Shown: positions 8,827 to 19,187 of the stretch, one piece after another
Layout of the letters: every line of letters starts with the position of its first letter
Position numbering within the stretch: the stretch's first letter is position 1
Source: DATFQE01 sp963739085
GTDB lineage: Bacteria; Actinomycetota; Thermoleophilia; Gaiellales; Gaiellaceae
DNA: 64,000 bases
Assembly (NCBI GenBank): GCA_963739085.1
Contig: CAVTZA010000018.1
Location: 1 to 64,000 of the forward strand
Reading direction: 5' to 3'
Program-made: the position numbers and the translations under genes
The notes under the pieces: model-generated
Seen by the model: the letters and a program-made list of their open reading frames with translations, nothing else
Told to the model about the DNA's origin: nothing
The model's database searches: none

Positions 8827-10194
8827 GTGGGCGACCGTCCGGTCCGCAGCCCTGGGAACCGAGCGATGCCGCCGGACGAGACACGCGAAGAGCGCCGTTC
8901 ATCCTTCGCCGCCACTGCCGCGGCCACCTACGGGACGAATCTCGCTGCTGCAGCTCTCCTGTTCCTGAACGTCCTGGTGACGGCCCGGACACTCGGCCCC
9001 ACCGGCCGCGGCCAGGTGGCGTTGCTCACGACGATCGCCGTCCTCAGTTCGAACCTCGCCGCGTTCGGCCTCTTCGAAGCGAACGCCAACATCGGCGGGC
9101 GCGAGCCCGAACATCGCGGCCGCCTCGTGACGAACTCGATCGTGCTGGCGGCGATCCTCGGAGGCGTCGCGGCGGGCATCGTCGCGCTGCTCGTCGGCCT
9201 GTTTCCCTCGCTGGGCGGCGAGGCACGGACGGCCGTGCTGACGCTCGCGCTCCTGGTGATTCCGATTCTCATCCTGCAGAGCGCCCTCCAGACGCTGCTT
9301 CAGTCGCAGTACGGCTTCGCCGTCACCAACGTCGCCTGGTTGCTCGCCCCGGGCACGAGCCTGGCCGTCAACTGCGCCTTCGCGGCGCTGGGGCTGCTGA
9401 CCGTCGGAAGCGCGGTGATCGTCTGGGTCGGCGGCCAGGTCATCGCCACGGTCTTTCTCCTCTGGCATGCATTCCGCCCGCTGACGCACCTGCCCCGGCC
9501 GGATTCTCAGCTCGCGCGACGGTCGCTCGCATTCGGCGCGCGCACGCACCTGGGCCGCGTGATGACGATGGGGAACTACCGGCTCGACCAGTGGTTCGTC
9601 GGGGCGATCGCGGGCTCACGCGAACTGGGGCTCTACAGCGTGGCCGTCGCCTGGGCGGAAGCCCTCTTCTACCTGCCGACGGTGCTCGGCATGGTGCAGC
9701 GCCCGGATCTCGTACGTGCCTCGCGCACGGATGCCGGCGCGCAGGCCACGAGAGTGTTCCGCGGCGCCCTCCTCCTGACCCTGCCGCTCGCGATCGGGCT
9801 TGTGCTGGTGGCACCCATTCTCTGCGTGACGGTGTTCGGTGACGAGTTCCGCGGTTCGGTGGGCGATCTGCGGATCCTCGCGTTCGGCGCCTTCGGCATC
9901 GTCGCCCTGAAGCTGCTGGGCAACGCCCTCAACGCGCAGGGACAGCCGATGCTCGCCAACATCGGCGTCGGCATCGCCTTCGTGGCCACGATCGTGCTCG
10001 ACCTTCTCCTGATCCCCGGCCACGGCGGTTCGGGCGCTGCGATCGCTTCGACAGTCGCCTACACGGCCGGCGGAGTAGCGATCGCAATCGTGTTCACTCG
10101 AGCTCTCGGGTGCAAACCGAGCGGGCTCATTCCTCGCGGCAACGAGGTAAAGCCGCTGCTTCGACACCTGCGCACTCTGGTAGCACGCACCTGA
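8827..10194 (+). CDS. Polysaccharide flippase (Wzx/MATE-like membrane protein)
   Basis: A 455-residue integral membrane protein with about 12-14 hydrophobic segments, and a soluble charged N-terminus before the first helix (YGTNLAAAALLFLNVLVTARTLGPTG...). Conserved features are ARTLGPTGRGQ, LGLYSVAVAWAE and VFGDEFRGSVGDLRIL. These match the oligosaccharide flippase/lipid II flippase-like branch that moves lipid-linked glycans across the membrane. No glycosyltransferases are next to it. GTG 8827 is chosen because a -10-like TAGCTT lies 6 nt upstream; an ATG at 8866 is the alternative. Confidence 0.8.
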   Translation: MGDRPVRSPGNRAMPPDETREERRSSFAATAAATYGTNLAAAALLFLNVLVTARTLGPTGRGQVALLTTIAVLSSNLAAFGLFEANANIGGREPEHRGRLVTNSIVLAAILGGVAAGIVALLVGLFPSLGGEARTAVLTLALLVIPILILQSALQTLLQSQYGFAVTNVAWLLAPGTSLAVNCAFAALGLLTVGSAVIVWVGGQVIATVFLLWHAFRPLTHLPRPDSQLARRSLAFGARTHLGRVMTMGNYRLDQWFVGAIAGSRELGLYSVAVAWAEALFYLPTVLGMVQRPDLVRASRTDAGAQATRVFRGALLLTLPLAIGLVLVAPILCVTVFGDEFRGSVGDLRILAFGAFGIVALKLLGNALNAQGQPMLANIGVGIAFVATIVLDLLLIPGHGGSGAAIASTVAYTAGGVAIAIVFTRALGCKPSGLIPRGNEVKPLLRHLRTLVART

Positions 10195-10224
10195 GACGCG
10201 AAGCTCGCCGTCGGACCGGCCTGC

Positions 10225-10230
10225 GAGAAT
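10225..10230 (+). promoter_or_regulatory. Putative -10 (GAGAAT) of the merB-like gene
   Basis: GAGAAT lies 6 nt before the GTG at 10237, in the same layout as other leaderless genes here. It is a weaker match than the TAnnnT examples. Confidence 0.35.
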
Positions 10231-10236
10231 CCGCGC

Positions 10237-10896
10237 GTGGAGTCTGCGGCCCTCGAGCTCCGGAACCGGACCTACGGCCTGTTCGTCCGCCTCGGCCGAG
10301 CGCCCACGTCCGACGAGGTGGCCGACGACCTGGGCACCTCGCGCGTGGACGTGCGCGCGGGCTGGCGGCGCTTGCACGAAGAGCACGCACTGGTGCTCGA
10401 ACCGTCGACGGGCGAGATCCGCATGGCGAACCCGTTCTCGGCCATTCCGACCGCCTTCCGCGTCCAGGCGGGCGGTCGCTGGTGGTACGGCAACTGCGCC
10501 TGGGACGCCTTCGGGATTCCGGCGGCCCTGCACGTCGACGGCCACGTCGAGACCTCGTGCCCCGACTGCGCCGAGCCGATCGCGGTCGAGGTCCGCGAGC
10601 GCCGGCCCTCCGACGAGGGCCTCGTCTTCCACTGCCTCGTCCCGGCCGGGCACTGGTGGGACGACATCGTCTTCACCTGAAGCACGATGAACCTCTTCCG
10701 GTCGGAGGAGCACGCAGCTCGATGGGTCGGCGGACGGGCCCCCGGCGCGACGATCCCCGTGACGAAGCTCAGCGAGCTCGCGCACGCGTGGTGGGACGAC
10801 CGCCTGGCGCCGGACTGGACGCCGCACACCCGTGAGCAGAATCAGGCGATCCTCGATGGGCTCGGCTTGACCGGCGAGTTCTGGCGCTTGCCGTAA
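10237..10896 (+). CDS. merB: MerB-like organomercurial lyase with in-frame UGA (candidate selenoprotein)
   Basis: One 219-residue reading frame interrupted only by TGA at 10678-10680, which falls at residue 148. The N-terminal winged-helix-like part is followed by GNCAWD (Cys87, Asp90), which matches catalytic Cys96 and Asp99 of plasmid R831b MerB. The stretch DDIVFT-UGA-STMNLFRS aligns without gaps to the segment of that MerB carrying its second catalytic cysteine, Cys159, and UGA falls exactly on it. Without recoding the protein would lose that residue and its last 71 residues; with it, the length (219) fits MerB (212). A 7-bp hairpin with a GGUC loop follows the UGA. MerB cleaves C-Hg bonds; selenolate there is chemically sensible. 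The alternative is a nonsense mutation or sequencing error. Confidence 0.8.
10693..10710 (+). promoter_or_regulatory. SECIS-like hairpin after the merB UGA
   Basis: The RNA strand reads CCUCUUCC-type pairing: arm CUCUUCC (10693-10699), loop GGUC (10700-10703), arm GGAGGAG (10704-10710). It has seven consecutive pairs, one of them U-G. The loop begins 20 nt after the UGA. E. coli fdhF SECIS has GGUC in its apical loop 19-22 nt after its UGA, so both sequence and spacing match the SelB-binding element. Confidence 0.7.
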
Positions 10897-10900
10897 GCGG

Positions 10901-11659
10901 TTACACGCCTGCTTTCTCGGCAAGCCAGCGGCGGTTCCGCACCTGCGCTTCGATCTGCTCGGCCGGATCCTCGCCGGGCTTCGGCACCCAGTCCTGCTCG
11001 ACCACGATCCAGCCGTCGTAGCCGTCGAGCTGAGCAAGGAAGCCTTCGAGGTCGACCGCGCCCGCGCCGAGCTCGCAGAACGTCCCGTCGCGCACGTCCT
11101 TCAGGTGGATGTGGTTGATGCGCTCCCGCCATGCTCGGAGCCCGGCCACGGGGTCGCCGCCGGCCGCCGTGAGGTGGCCGGTGTCCAGCACCAGCGGCAC
11201 GTCCGTCCCCGCGAGCAGGCGCTCGATCTCCGCCGGCGTTTGAACGCGGGTGCCGAGATGCGGATGAAACGTCGGCTCGAAACCGCGCCTGCGAACGACC
11301 GCCGCCGCGTCCGACACGGCGTCGAGGTCGACGTCGCCGTCGCGTGGGCCCTTGTCGCAGAGGACGGCCTTCGCATCGAAGCCGTCGACCATGTCGAGCG
11401 TGCGCTCGAGCTCGTCGAGGCTCTCCTCGCCGAAACGAAGGTCGACGAAGGCGCCGGCAAGGTCGAGAGAGCGTTTCCGCAAGCGCTTACGCAGCAGGTC
11501 TCCGACGCCGAGGTAGCCGGGCGGCCCGAGCTCCGTCCCCTCGTAGCCGGCGGCCGCGATCGCGTCGAGGACCGTCTCGGCTGCGGGGACGTTCGGGACC
11601 ACGCCGACGGTCAGCTCGAAGGCCCCATAGCTGACGGGCGCGTTGGCGACGCGGATCAA
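10901..11659 (-). CDS. iolE: Myo-inosose dehydratase-like sugar isomerase (IolE-like TIM barrel)
   Basis: A 252-residue xylose-isomerase-like TIM barrel: APVSYGAFE start, GYEGTELGPPGYLG, TFHPHLGTRV, LVLDTGHL, INHIHLKDVRDG and VVEQDW. These carry the metal-binding Glu, Asp and His residues typical of IolE and relatives, which dehydrate scyllo-inosose to the trione. The TTG start at 11659 overlaps the iolB stop (TTGA), which suggests coupling. It is the last gene of the inositol operon. Its stop lies in a 12-bp near-palindrome shared with the convergent merB stop. Confidence 0.8.
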   Translation of the reverse strand: MIRVANAPVSYGAFELTVGVVPNVPAAETVLDAIAAAGYEGTELGPPGYLGVGDLLRKRLRKRSLDLAGAFVDLRFGEESLDELERTLDMVDGFDAKAVLCDKGPRDGDVDLDAVSDAAAVVRRRGFEPTFHPHLGTRVQTPAEIERLLAGTDVPLVLDTGHLTAAGGDPVAGLRAWRERINHIHLKDVRDGTFCELGAGAVDLEGFLAQLDGYDGWIVVEQDWVPKPGEDPAEQIEAQVRNRRWLAEKAGV

Positions 11660-12460
11660 CGGACGAGCGGAACGCGCGGGTCGGGCTCGAGCTCCGCCCA
11701 CGCCGCACGCACCCAGTGCATGGCCGGGTCGTCCGCGGCCGCCATCGAGCGGCGGTCGCCGGCGAGCGCGTTGAGGTAGTAGAGGTCGTAGCCGTGGGCG
11801 GCGGCGGTCGTGTGGTACCCGTACGGCACGAGCAGCAGGTCGCCGTCCCGCACCGTGGCCGTCAGGTCGAGGCCGTGACGCGGACTGTAGAGCCGCTGGA
11901 CGGCGAACGCCTCCGGCCGCCTCGTGCGGAAGTAGTAGGTCTCCTCGAGCACGACTTCGTCCGGCGGCCGGTCCTCGTCGTGCTTGTGCGGCGGGTAGCT
12001 CGACCAGTTGCCGGACGGCGTGAAGACCTCGACGACCAGCAGGCGTTCCGCGGGGAAGTCGGGCTTGACGATGTGGTTGATCTGCCGGGTGGCGTTGCCC
12101 GCCCCGCGCACCTCGACCTCGACGTCCTCGGGGCGCACGAGCACCGGCTCGCCCCGGGCGTCGCAGCGGGCGCCGCAGATCGCGATCTCCGCGTCGCCGT
12201 CTACCTCGTACTCGGTGTCGCGCGGGAGATACAGCGCCCACGGCATGCCGCCGAACACGCTCTCGCGGCCGCCGAGCTCCCAGGTCTCCCCGTCAGCCTC
12301 TACCCGACACCGTCCGGACAGCGGGACGAGCGCGATCTCGACGTCTCTCGTCGCCGAAGCGAATGGGAGCTCGGCGGACGCCGAAGAACAGGTGGTTCCA
12401 GCCCGCCGACTCCGGCGTTACCTGATCCCACTCGCCGGCCCGCAGGAGCAGGTCGCTCAT
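11656..12460 (-). pseudogene. iolB: 5-deoxy-glucuronate isomerase IolB, interrupted by a frameshift
   Basis: The N-terminal frame starts at ATG 12460 (MSDLLLRAGEWDQVTPESAGWNHL...FFGVRR). The remaining protein continues in another frame (ELPFASATRDVEIALVPLSG ... FGGMPWALYLP ... NWSSYPPHKHDE ... VLEETYYFR ... YGYHT). The shift is one base at about 12372-12378. Together they form a complete cupin-like IolB of about 267 residues with metal-binding HKHDE and ETYYF motifs. It converts 5-deoxy-glucuronate to 2-deoxy-5-keto-gluconate. ATGA overlap with iolC and TTGA overlap with iolE show operon organisation. Probably a sequencing indel. Confidence 0.8.
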
Positions 12461-13341
12461 ACGAGCGCCGCCTCGAGCTCCTCCTCGCGCGGCATCGCCT
12501 CCGAGCAGGCGAGCTGCGAGGCGACGATCGCACCCGCCACGGTGCCGCGACGCACGCCTTCGACGAGCGGGAGCCCGCGAAGCAGCGCATGTCCGAGCGC
12601 CGCCGCGAACGCGTCCCCGGCCCCGAGGCCGTTCACGACCTCGACCGGGAACCCCGGCACGTCCGTCTCCTCCCCGCCCTGGATGACGGTCGCACCTCGC
12701 TCTCCCCGCTTCAGCACGAGCGTCGGCGCCTCCGTGACCCCCGAGGCCTCGACCTCCTCCTCGTTGCCGATCACGATGTCGGCCGCGGCGACCGCCTCCG
12801 CCGCGAGCGCCGGGTACCCCGCGGGCTCGTCCCAGAGGACCGCTCGCCAGTCCAGGTCGAAGATCGTCGTGCCCCGGTGGGCGCGAAGCGCGGCCAGCGT
12901 CGTCTCCCGGCTGGGCGACTGCGCCAGCCCCGTGCCGGTCGCGTAGAGGAGCTTGGCGCCCGCGACCTCCTCGGCGTCGAAGTCACCGGGCGACAGCTGC
13001 CAGTCGGGCGCCGTCGGCTTGCGGTAGAAGGTGAGCGGGAAGTTGTCGGGCGGCCAGACCTCGCAGAACGTCGGCGGAGTCTGCCAGTCGGGGTCGCTCG
13101 CCAGGAAGCGGACGTCGACGCCCTCCCCGGCGAGCCACTCGCGCACGAAGTCGCCGTGCCCCTCGGCGCCCACCCGCGAGACGATCGCCGTGTGTACGCC
13201 GAGGCGCGCGAGCCCGGTGGAGACGTTGCCCGCAAAGCCGCCCACGAAGCGGGTGAACGAGCGCACCTGCGAGAGCGGCGTCTCGATCTGATCCGGGTAC
13301 AGGTCGATCCCGACCCGGCCCATCACGACGGCCTCGATCAC
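12457..13341 (-). CDS. iolC: 5-dehydro-2-deoxygluconokinase-like PfkB sugar kinase
   Basis: A 294-residue PfkB/ribokinase-family kinase: VVMGRVGIDLYPDQIETPL at the start, VGGFAGNVSTGLARLG (substrate loop), FDLDWR, IGNEEEV, and the catalytic anion-hole motif VVNGLGAGDAFAAALGHALL. The YPDQI and FVGGFAGN features are typical of IolC, which phosphorylates 2-deoxy-5-keto-gluconate. The GTG start at 13341 overlaps the iolD stop (GTGA), and its stop overlaps the iolB start (ATGA). Confidence 0.88.
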   Translation of the reverse strand: MIEAVVMGRVGIDLYPDQIETPLSQVRSFTRFVGGFAGNVSTGLARLGVHTAIVSRVGAEGHGDFVREWLAGEGVDVRFLASDPDWQTPPTFCEVWPPDNFPLTFYRKPTAPDWQLSPGDFDAEEVAGAKLLYATGTGLAQSPSRETTLAALRAHRGTTIFDLDWRAVLWDEPAGYPALAAEAVAAADIVIGNEEEVEASGVTEAPTLVLKRGERGATVIQGGEETDVPGFPVEVVNGLGAGDAFAAALGHALLRGLPLVEGVRRGTVAGAIVASQLACSEAMPREEELEAALV

Positions 13342-15202
13342 ACGTGGCTCCGTTCGTCCCGCCGCGCCTCCTCGTAGCGTTCTCGCGCCTCGCGAACCGA
13401 CTCGAGCTCGGAGACCTCGGGAACGGCGACGTCCCACCAGCTCTCGTAGGACGGCACACCTTCGTAGCGGTCGACCTCGATTGCGACGACGGTGACGCCC
13501 TCCTGAGCCTTCGCCTGCTCGAGCCCGGCGCGGAGCTCCTCGATCGAGCGGGTACGGATCACGCTCGCACCGAGTGACTCGGCGTTGGCCGCCAGGTCGA
13601 CCGGAAGGTCGTCGCCAGGGTCGTCGCCGTCGACCGGAAGAGCGCCGTTGCGCCGGTAGCGGAAGAGCGTGCCGAAGCCGTCGAGACCGAGCGAGCGGGA
13701 GAGCGAGCCGATCGAGTTGTACCCGCGATTGTCGACGAGCACGATCGTCAGCTTCAGGCGCTCCTGCACCGCGGTGACGAGCTCGCCCGGGAGCATGAGG
13801 TAGGAGCCGTCGCCGACCAGCACGTAGACGTCGCGCTCTGGCGCGGCGAGCTTCACGCCGAGGCCGCCGGCGATCTCGTACCCCATGCACGAGTAGCCAT
13901 ACTCGACGTGGTAGCTCTTCGGGTCGCGCGTGCGCCAGAGCTTGTGCAGGTCGCCGGGCATGGCGCCGGCTGCGCAGACGACGACGTCGGTGGCTTCGGC
14001 CGCGTCGTTGACGGCGCCGATCACCTCGCTCTGCGCCGGCAGCGGGCTGTGGCCGAGCGCGTAGAGCCGTGCGACCTCCTCGTCCCACTCACGGTTCAGA
14101 CGGGCCGCCTCCACCCGGTAGGCCTCGTCGACCGACCACCCCGTCAGGCGCTCGAGTAGGCGTTCGACCGTGGCACGAGCGTCGCCGACGAGGGCGACGC
14201 CCGCGTGCTTCTGCGCGTCGAAGTCGGCGACGTTGACGTTGACGAAGCGGACGCCGTCGCGACGGAAGGCCGTCTTGGAGGCGGTCGTGAAGTCGCTCCA
14301 CCGCGTGCCGATCCCGACCACGACGTCGGCCTCGGCGGCCACCCGATTCGCGGCGAACGTCCCCGTCACGCCGATCGCGCCGAGGGCGGAGGGATGGTCG
14401 AAAGGTAGGGAGCCCTTGCCGGCCTGCGTCTCACCGACCGGGATCCCCGTCGCCTCGCACAGCGCGCGGATCGCCTCGGTCGCCTCCGAGTAGATCACCC
14501 CGCCGCCCGCCACGATCAGGGGCCGCTGCGAGGCCCTGATCAACTCGACGGCTCGTGTGAGGGACGCCTCGTCGGGCAGCGGGCGCGGCAGGTGCCAGAC
14601 GCGCTTCGCCAGGAACTCGTCGGCAACCTCGAAGGCCTCGGTCTGGACGTCCTGCGGGAACGCGAGCGTGACCGCGCCCGTCTCGGCCTGGTTGGTGAGG
14701 ACGCGCATCGCCTGCAGCGCCGCGGGAACGACCTGCCCAGGCCGCCAGATTCGGTCGAAGTAGCGCGAGACCGGCCGGAACACGTCGTTCACCGACACGT
14801 CGCCCGCCGTTGGGCTCTCCAGCTGCTGCAGCACCGGGTCCGGCGCGCGCGATGCGAACACGTCACCGGGAACGAGGAGTACAGGCACCCTGTTGACGGT
14901 CGCGAGAGCAGCGCCGGTGACCATGTTCGTCGCGCCGGGGCCGATCGACGTCGTACAGACCAGCGTCCCGAGGCGATTCCGCATCCGCGCGTAGCCGGCC
15001 GCGGCGTGCACCATCGCCTGCTCGTTCCGGCCCTGGTAGTACGTCAGAGCCTCGCGGTTGGCGTACAGCGCCTCGCCGATCCCGGCCACGTTGCCGTGCC
15101 CGAAGATGCCGAAGCAGCCGCCGAAGAACCGGTGCTCGACGCCGTCCCGCTCGACGTACTGCGCCGCGAGGAAGCGGACGAGAGCCTGCGCCGCCGTGAG
15201 CC

Positions 15203-15206
<4 letters not shown>
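13338..15206 (-). CDS. iolD: 3D-(3,5/4)-trihydroxycyclohexane-1,2-dione hydrolase (ThDP-dependent)
   Basis: A 622-residue thiamine-diphosphate enzyme of the acetolactate synthase superfamily. MRLTAAQALVRFLAAQY is followed by FGIFGHGNVAGIGEAL, the catalytic Glu region with YYQGRNEQAMVHAAAGYAR (GRNEQ is typical of IolD), and the ThDP motif GDGSYLMLPGEL...NRGYNSIG. It opens the inositol-derived dione ring to 5-deoxy-glucuronate. It has ATGA-type overlap with the upstream ABC ATPase and GTGA overlap with iolC. The length agrees with IolD of Bacillus. Confidence 0.92.
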
Positions 15207-15997
<791 letters not shown>

Positions 15998-16001
<4 letters not shown>

Positions 16002-17044
16002 CTGGCCCTCTCGGCGCGATTGCGGATGACCGTGTTCAGGAGCACCGCGGCGAACAGGATCGCGCCTTGGAACGTGTACGTCCAGTTGCTGTCCCAGTTC
16101 GCGTAGATGATCCCGAGCTGCACCATTCCGAGCATGGCGGCGCCGAAGAACGTGCCGATCACCGAGCCGTAGCCGCCGGTGAGCAGACAGCCGCCGACCA
16201 CGGCGCAGATGATGAACAGGAACTCGTTCCCGATTCCCTCCTTGGCCTGGATCGAGCGGAGCTCCAGTGCGGTGATGATCCCCATCAGCGCGGCCGTGCT
16301 CGAGGTCATCATGAACAGCAGGATCTTTGTGCGGGCGACGGGCACGCCGACGTTTCTCGCCGCAACCGGGTCGCCGCCGGCGGCGTAGATCCAGTTACCG
16401 AAGCGGGTCTTGGCCAGCAGCCAGGCGCCGACGATCGTCAAACCGATCCACCAGAACACCTTCACCTTGAACTGGTACTCGGTCACCTCCGAGGCGAGGA
16501 AGCGGCGGGCAGCGTCGAATCCGCTCGCCTTGTCGATCTCCTGGATCGCGGTCGTGCCCGTGAGGTTGAGCGTGAGCGCCGCGTTGACGCCCTGGAGCAC
16601 GAAGAAGGTCGCGAGCGTCACGATGAAGCTCGGGAGCTTCGTCTTGATCACGACGAAACCGTTTACGAAGCCGACGGCGAGACCGAAAAGGATCACGAGC
16701 GCCATCGCCGGCCAGACGTTCAGGTCCTTGAACGTCGTCAGGTAGCCGAGCAGCAGACCCGAGCTGCCGATCATCGCCCCGGCCGACAGGTCGAACTCGC
16801 CGCCGATCATCAGCAGCGCGACCGCGACGGCCACGATCCCGTACTGGGCTGCCTGGTCGGTCCAGGCCGCAGTGATCCCGGGGTCGGTGAGCCAGTCGAC
16901 GGAGCGAGCGAAGTAGCCGAACAGGAGCCAGATCGCGACCGCGCCCAGGAAGGCGCCGATGTCAGGGCGGCTCAGGACCCGTGAGAGCGCGCTGACGCGG
17001 ACGAGCCGCTCGTCGGGTGAGGTCGGTGCTGCGGTCTCGGCCAT
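15998..17044 (-). CDS. Sugar (probably inositol) ABC transporter permease
   Basis: A 348-residue polytopic permease of the ribose/xylose/fructose (BPD_transp_2) family with about 9-10 transmembrane helices. Characteristic segments are LMIGGEFDLSAGAMIG, KTKLPSFIVTLATFFVLQGV, GGDPVAARNVGVPV and GGCLLTGGYGSVIGTFFGA. The start at ATG 17044 leaves a soluble N-terminal tail of about 30 residues. It lies between the binding-protein gene and the ATPase gene in the inositol operon, so myo-inositol is the likely cargo. That is inferred from context only. Confidence 0.9.
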
Positions 17045-17091
17045 CGGAGGCGGCGGCGGGCAGCGTACCGCCCGCCGCCGGCACTCTCCTC

Positions 17092-18102
17092 CTAGCGGGT
17101 TCCCTTCGCGGCGAGCGCGGCTACGCGGGCGGCGTTCGCCTTGTTGATGATCCCGGGGCCCGTCAGCACGGGCGCGCCGTTTCCGATCGTGTTCAGGTTC
17201 GTGCCGTAGAGCATCGCGAAGACCACCGGCAGGTATCCCTGGAGGTACTGCTGCTGGTCGATCGCGAACTTCATCTTCCCCGACTGGATCAGCTTGATCG
17301 AGCCGCCGACGTCGAAGGTGCCGACCTTCGTGCCGGAGGGGACGACGTCGGTACACGGAATCGTGACGTCGGGATCGAGACCGAGGAACGCGTTGAGCGA
17401 CCGGTCGGCCCGGAACGCGGCCTGCACCTTCGTCTTCGTCCCCGGGATGTCCGACTTCGCGTTCGGGATCGTCAACACCTTCACCTTCGAGCTGCCGAGG
17501 ATCTTCTTCACGCCGTCCGCCCGCTGCACGAGGCCCGAGTTGCTCGCCTCGTGGATGACGATCAGGACCTTCTTGGCGCCGAGCTTCTTGAACTGCTTGC
17601 CGGCTCCCATGCCGGCAAGCGTCTCCGTCTGCCCGACGTGGACCATGTACGTCGGCAGCGAGTCGAAGGCGCCGAGCCCCGAGTTGACGGTGATCACGAC
17701 GATGCCCTTCTTCGAGGCCTTCGTCAGTGGGTCCTTGAGCGCGCTGGCATCCGGCACCGAGGTCGCGATCACCTTCGCGCCGGCTGCAACGGCGGCGCTG
17801 ATCGAGGAGGCCTGCTTCTGGACGTTGTTGTTCGCGTAGACCTGCGTGACGCTGATGCCGCGGCTCCGCAGGTCCTTTGCAGCCTGGTCGACGCCCTTCT
17901 TGAAGACCGACCAGAACGAGCCGGTATCGCCGTGCGTGACGACGGCCACCTTGATCTTGCTGGCGCCCGTTGCACCGAACGCCTTGGCAGTCGGGCCACC
18001 GAGAACCGAGAGGCCGGCGGCGGCGAGACCACCCTTCACGAGGAGCCCGCGGCGGGAGAGCCCGTCCAGTTCCTCGTCGATCTCGAGAACTTCGTCGTTC
18101 AT
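17092..18102 (-). CDS. Sugar ABC transporter substrate-binding protein (Tat-type signal)
   Basis: A 336-residue periplasmic-binding-protein-4 family receptor. The N-terminus has a twin-arginine signal (LSRRGLLVKGGLAAAGLSVLGG, about residues 16-37). The mature part starts KIKVAVVTHGDTGSFWSVFKKGVDQAA and contains VIATSVPDASALKD, GIVVITVNSG, GLDPDVTIPC and KFAIDQQQYLQGYLPV, all family landmarks. An AAAGGAG Shine-Dalgarno precedes the ATG at 18102. It is presumed to deliver inositol or a related polyol to the downstream permease. Confidence 0.9.
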   Translation of the reverse strand: MNDEVLEIDEELDGLSRRGLLVKGGLAAAGLSVLGGPTAKAFGATGASKIKVAVVTHGDTGSFWSVFKKGVDQAAKDLRSRGISVTQVYANNNVQKQASSISAAVAAGAKVIATSVPDASALKDPLTKASKKGIVVITVNSGLGAFDSLPTYMVHVGQTETLAGMGAGKQFKKLGAKKVLIVIHEASNSGLVQRADGVKKILGSSKVKVLTIPNAKSDIPGTKTKVQAAFRADRSLNAFLGLDPDVTIPCTDVVPSGTKVGTFDVGGSIKLIQSGKMKFAIDQQQYLQGYLPVVFAMLYGTNLNTIGNGAPVLTGPGIINKANAARVAALAAKGTR

Positions 18103-18148
18103 CGTGTCCCGTCTCCTTTGTCGTGGTTCGACACGTGATGGCCGATGC

Positions 18149-19183
18149 TCAGCCTGCGACGGTTTCTGCGGTAACCACCTCCTCGATCGACACGGGACGA
18201 TGCTCTGCCCTCGAGCGGCCGGCCGCAAGTGCCACCGCGAGCGCGGCACGCGCGTCGGCCAGCGTGCACGGGCTCGGCCCGCCCTGTCGGAGGGCGATGA
18301 CAAACGCCTCGAGCTCGCTGCGATAGGCGGCCTCGAAGCGCTCCACGAAGTTTCTGTACGCATGGCCGGGCGCGCTTTCGGCGCCCGGTTCCAACGAGTG
18401 CAGCGGCGTGCGGTCGTTGACGCCGACGGCGACGCTGTCCCGGGAGCCGAACACCTCGAGGCGCACGTCGTAGCCCAGCGCGTCGTGCCGCGTGCCCGTC
18501 AGCACGGCGAGCGCTCCGTCGTCCAGGCGGAGCACCGCGGCGGCGGCGTCGACGTCTCCGTGCTCCGCGAACCACGGTGTCTCGCGCACGGCCCCGTCCG
18601 CGTAGACCTCGGCCACCTCCTGCCCGGTGACGAAGCGGATCGCGTCGAAGTCGTGGATGTGGAGGTCGCGGAAGATCCCGCCCGACGCGGCGATGTACGC
18701 GTCTGCCGGCGGCACGGGATCGTGTGTCGCCGCGCGGAGTACCAGCAGCGTGCCGAGCCGACCGTCCGCGACCGCGTTCCGCGCGGCCACGTAACCCGCG
18801 TCGAAGCGCCGTTGGAAGCCGACCTGGACGAGGATCCCACTCCGCTCGACCTGTTCCGCGATCCGGTCGAGGACGTCGAGGTCGAGGGCGACCGGTTTCT
18901 CGCAGAAGGCCGCCACGCCCGCCTCGGCCGCGAGCTCGAGCAGCGGCGCGTGCCCGGGGGTGGATGTCGCGATCACGAGCGCGTCCACCCCCGCGTCGAC
19001 GAGCTCCACCGGGCTCCGCACGACCCCGGCGCCGACCCCGGCCGCGACGGCTGCGGCGTGGTCGGCGTCGAGGTCGGCGATCGTCAGGCGCGAGACGTCG
19101 GGGAGGGTGCTGAGCGTCCGCGCATGGAGGAGGCCGATCCGGCCAACTCCCACCAACCCCAGATGGAGCCCGTTCTGCGGCAT
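18149..19183 (-). CDS. iolG: Inositol 2-dehydrogenase-like Gfo/Idh/MocA oxidoreductase
   Basis: A 344-residue Gfo/Idh/MocA dehydrogenase: the Rossmann motif GLVGVGRIGLLHARTL, the conserved FCEKPVALD with the catalytic Lys, VGFQRRFDAGY, and IFRDLHIHDFDAIRFVTG with the catalytic Asp and His. As first gene of an operon with iolD, C, B and E, it most likely oxidises myo-inositol to scyllo-inosose with NAD. The ATG is only 5 nt from a LacI-type palindrome, and no Shine-Dalgarno is visible. Confidence 0.87.
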   Translation of the reverse strand: MPQNGLHLGLVGVGRIGLLHARTLSTLPDVSRLTIADLDADHAAAVAAGVGAGVVRSPVELVDAGVDALVIATSTPGHAPLLELAAEAGVAAFCEKPVALDLDVLDRIAEQVERSGILVQVGFQRRFDAGYVAARNAVADGRLGTLLVLRAATHDPVPPADAYIAASGGIFRDLHIHDFDAIRFVTGQEVAEVYADGAVRETPWFAEHGDVDAAAAVLRLDDGALAVLTGTRHDALGYDVRLEVFGSRDSVAVGVNDRTPLHSLEPGAESAPGHAYRNFVERFEAAYRSELEAFVIALRQGGPSPCTLADARAALAVALAAGRSRAEHRPVSIEEVVTAETVAG

Positions 19184-19187
19184 CGCC

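Noticed and set aside
7506..8927. Long minus-strand open frame extending from the deoxyribosyltransferase gene across the LLM gene
   Set aside because: A GC-rich antisense shadow. Its translation is low-complexity Arg/Pro/Gly/Asp and the plus-strand LLM oxidoreductase is clearly the real gene. Many similar shadows were discarded.
10893..10904. GTAAGCGGTTAC, one mismatch from the iol operator, at the iolE/merB convergent stops
   Set aside because: The palindrome is formed by the two back-to-back TAA stop codons and lies far from any promoter, so chance is the simpler explanation.
11481..11490. AAGCGCTTAC half-plus operator inside iolE
   Set aside because: It lacks the outer bases of the palindrome, lies in coding sequence and encodes ordinary residues.
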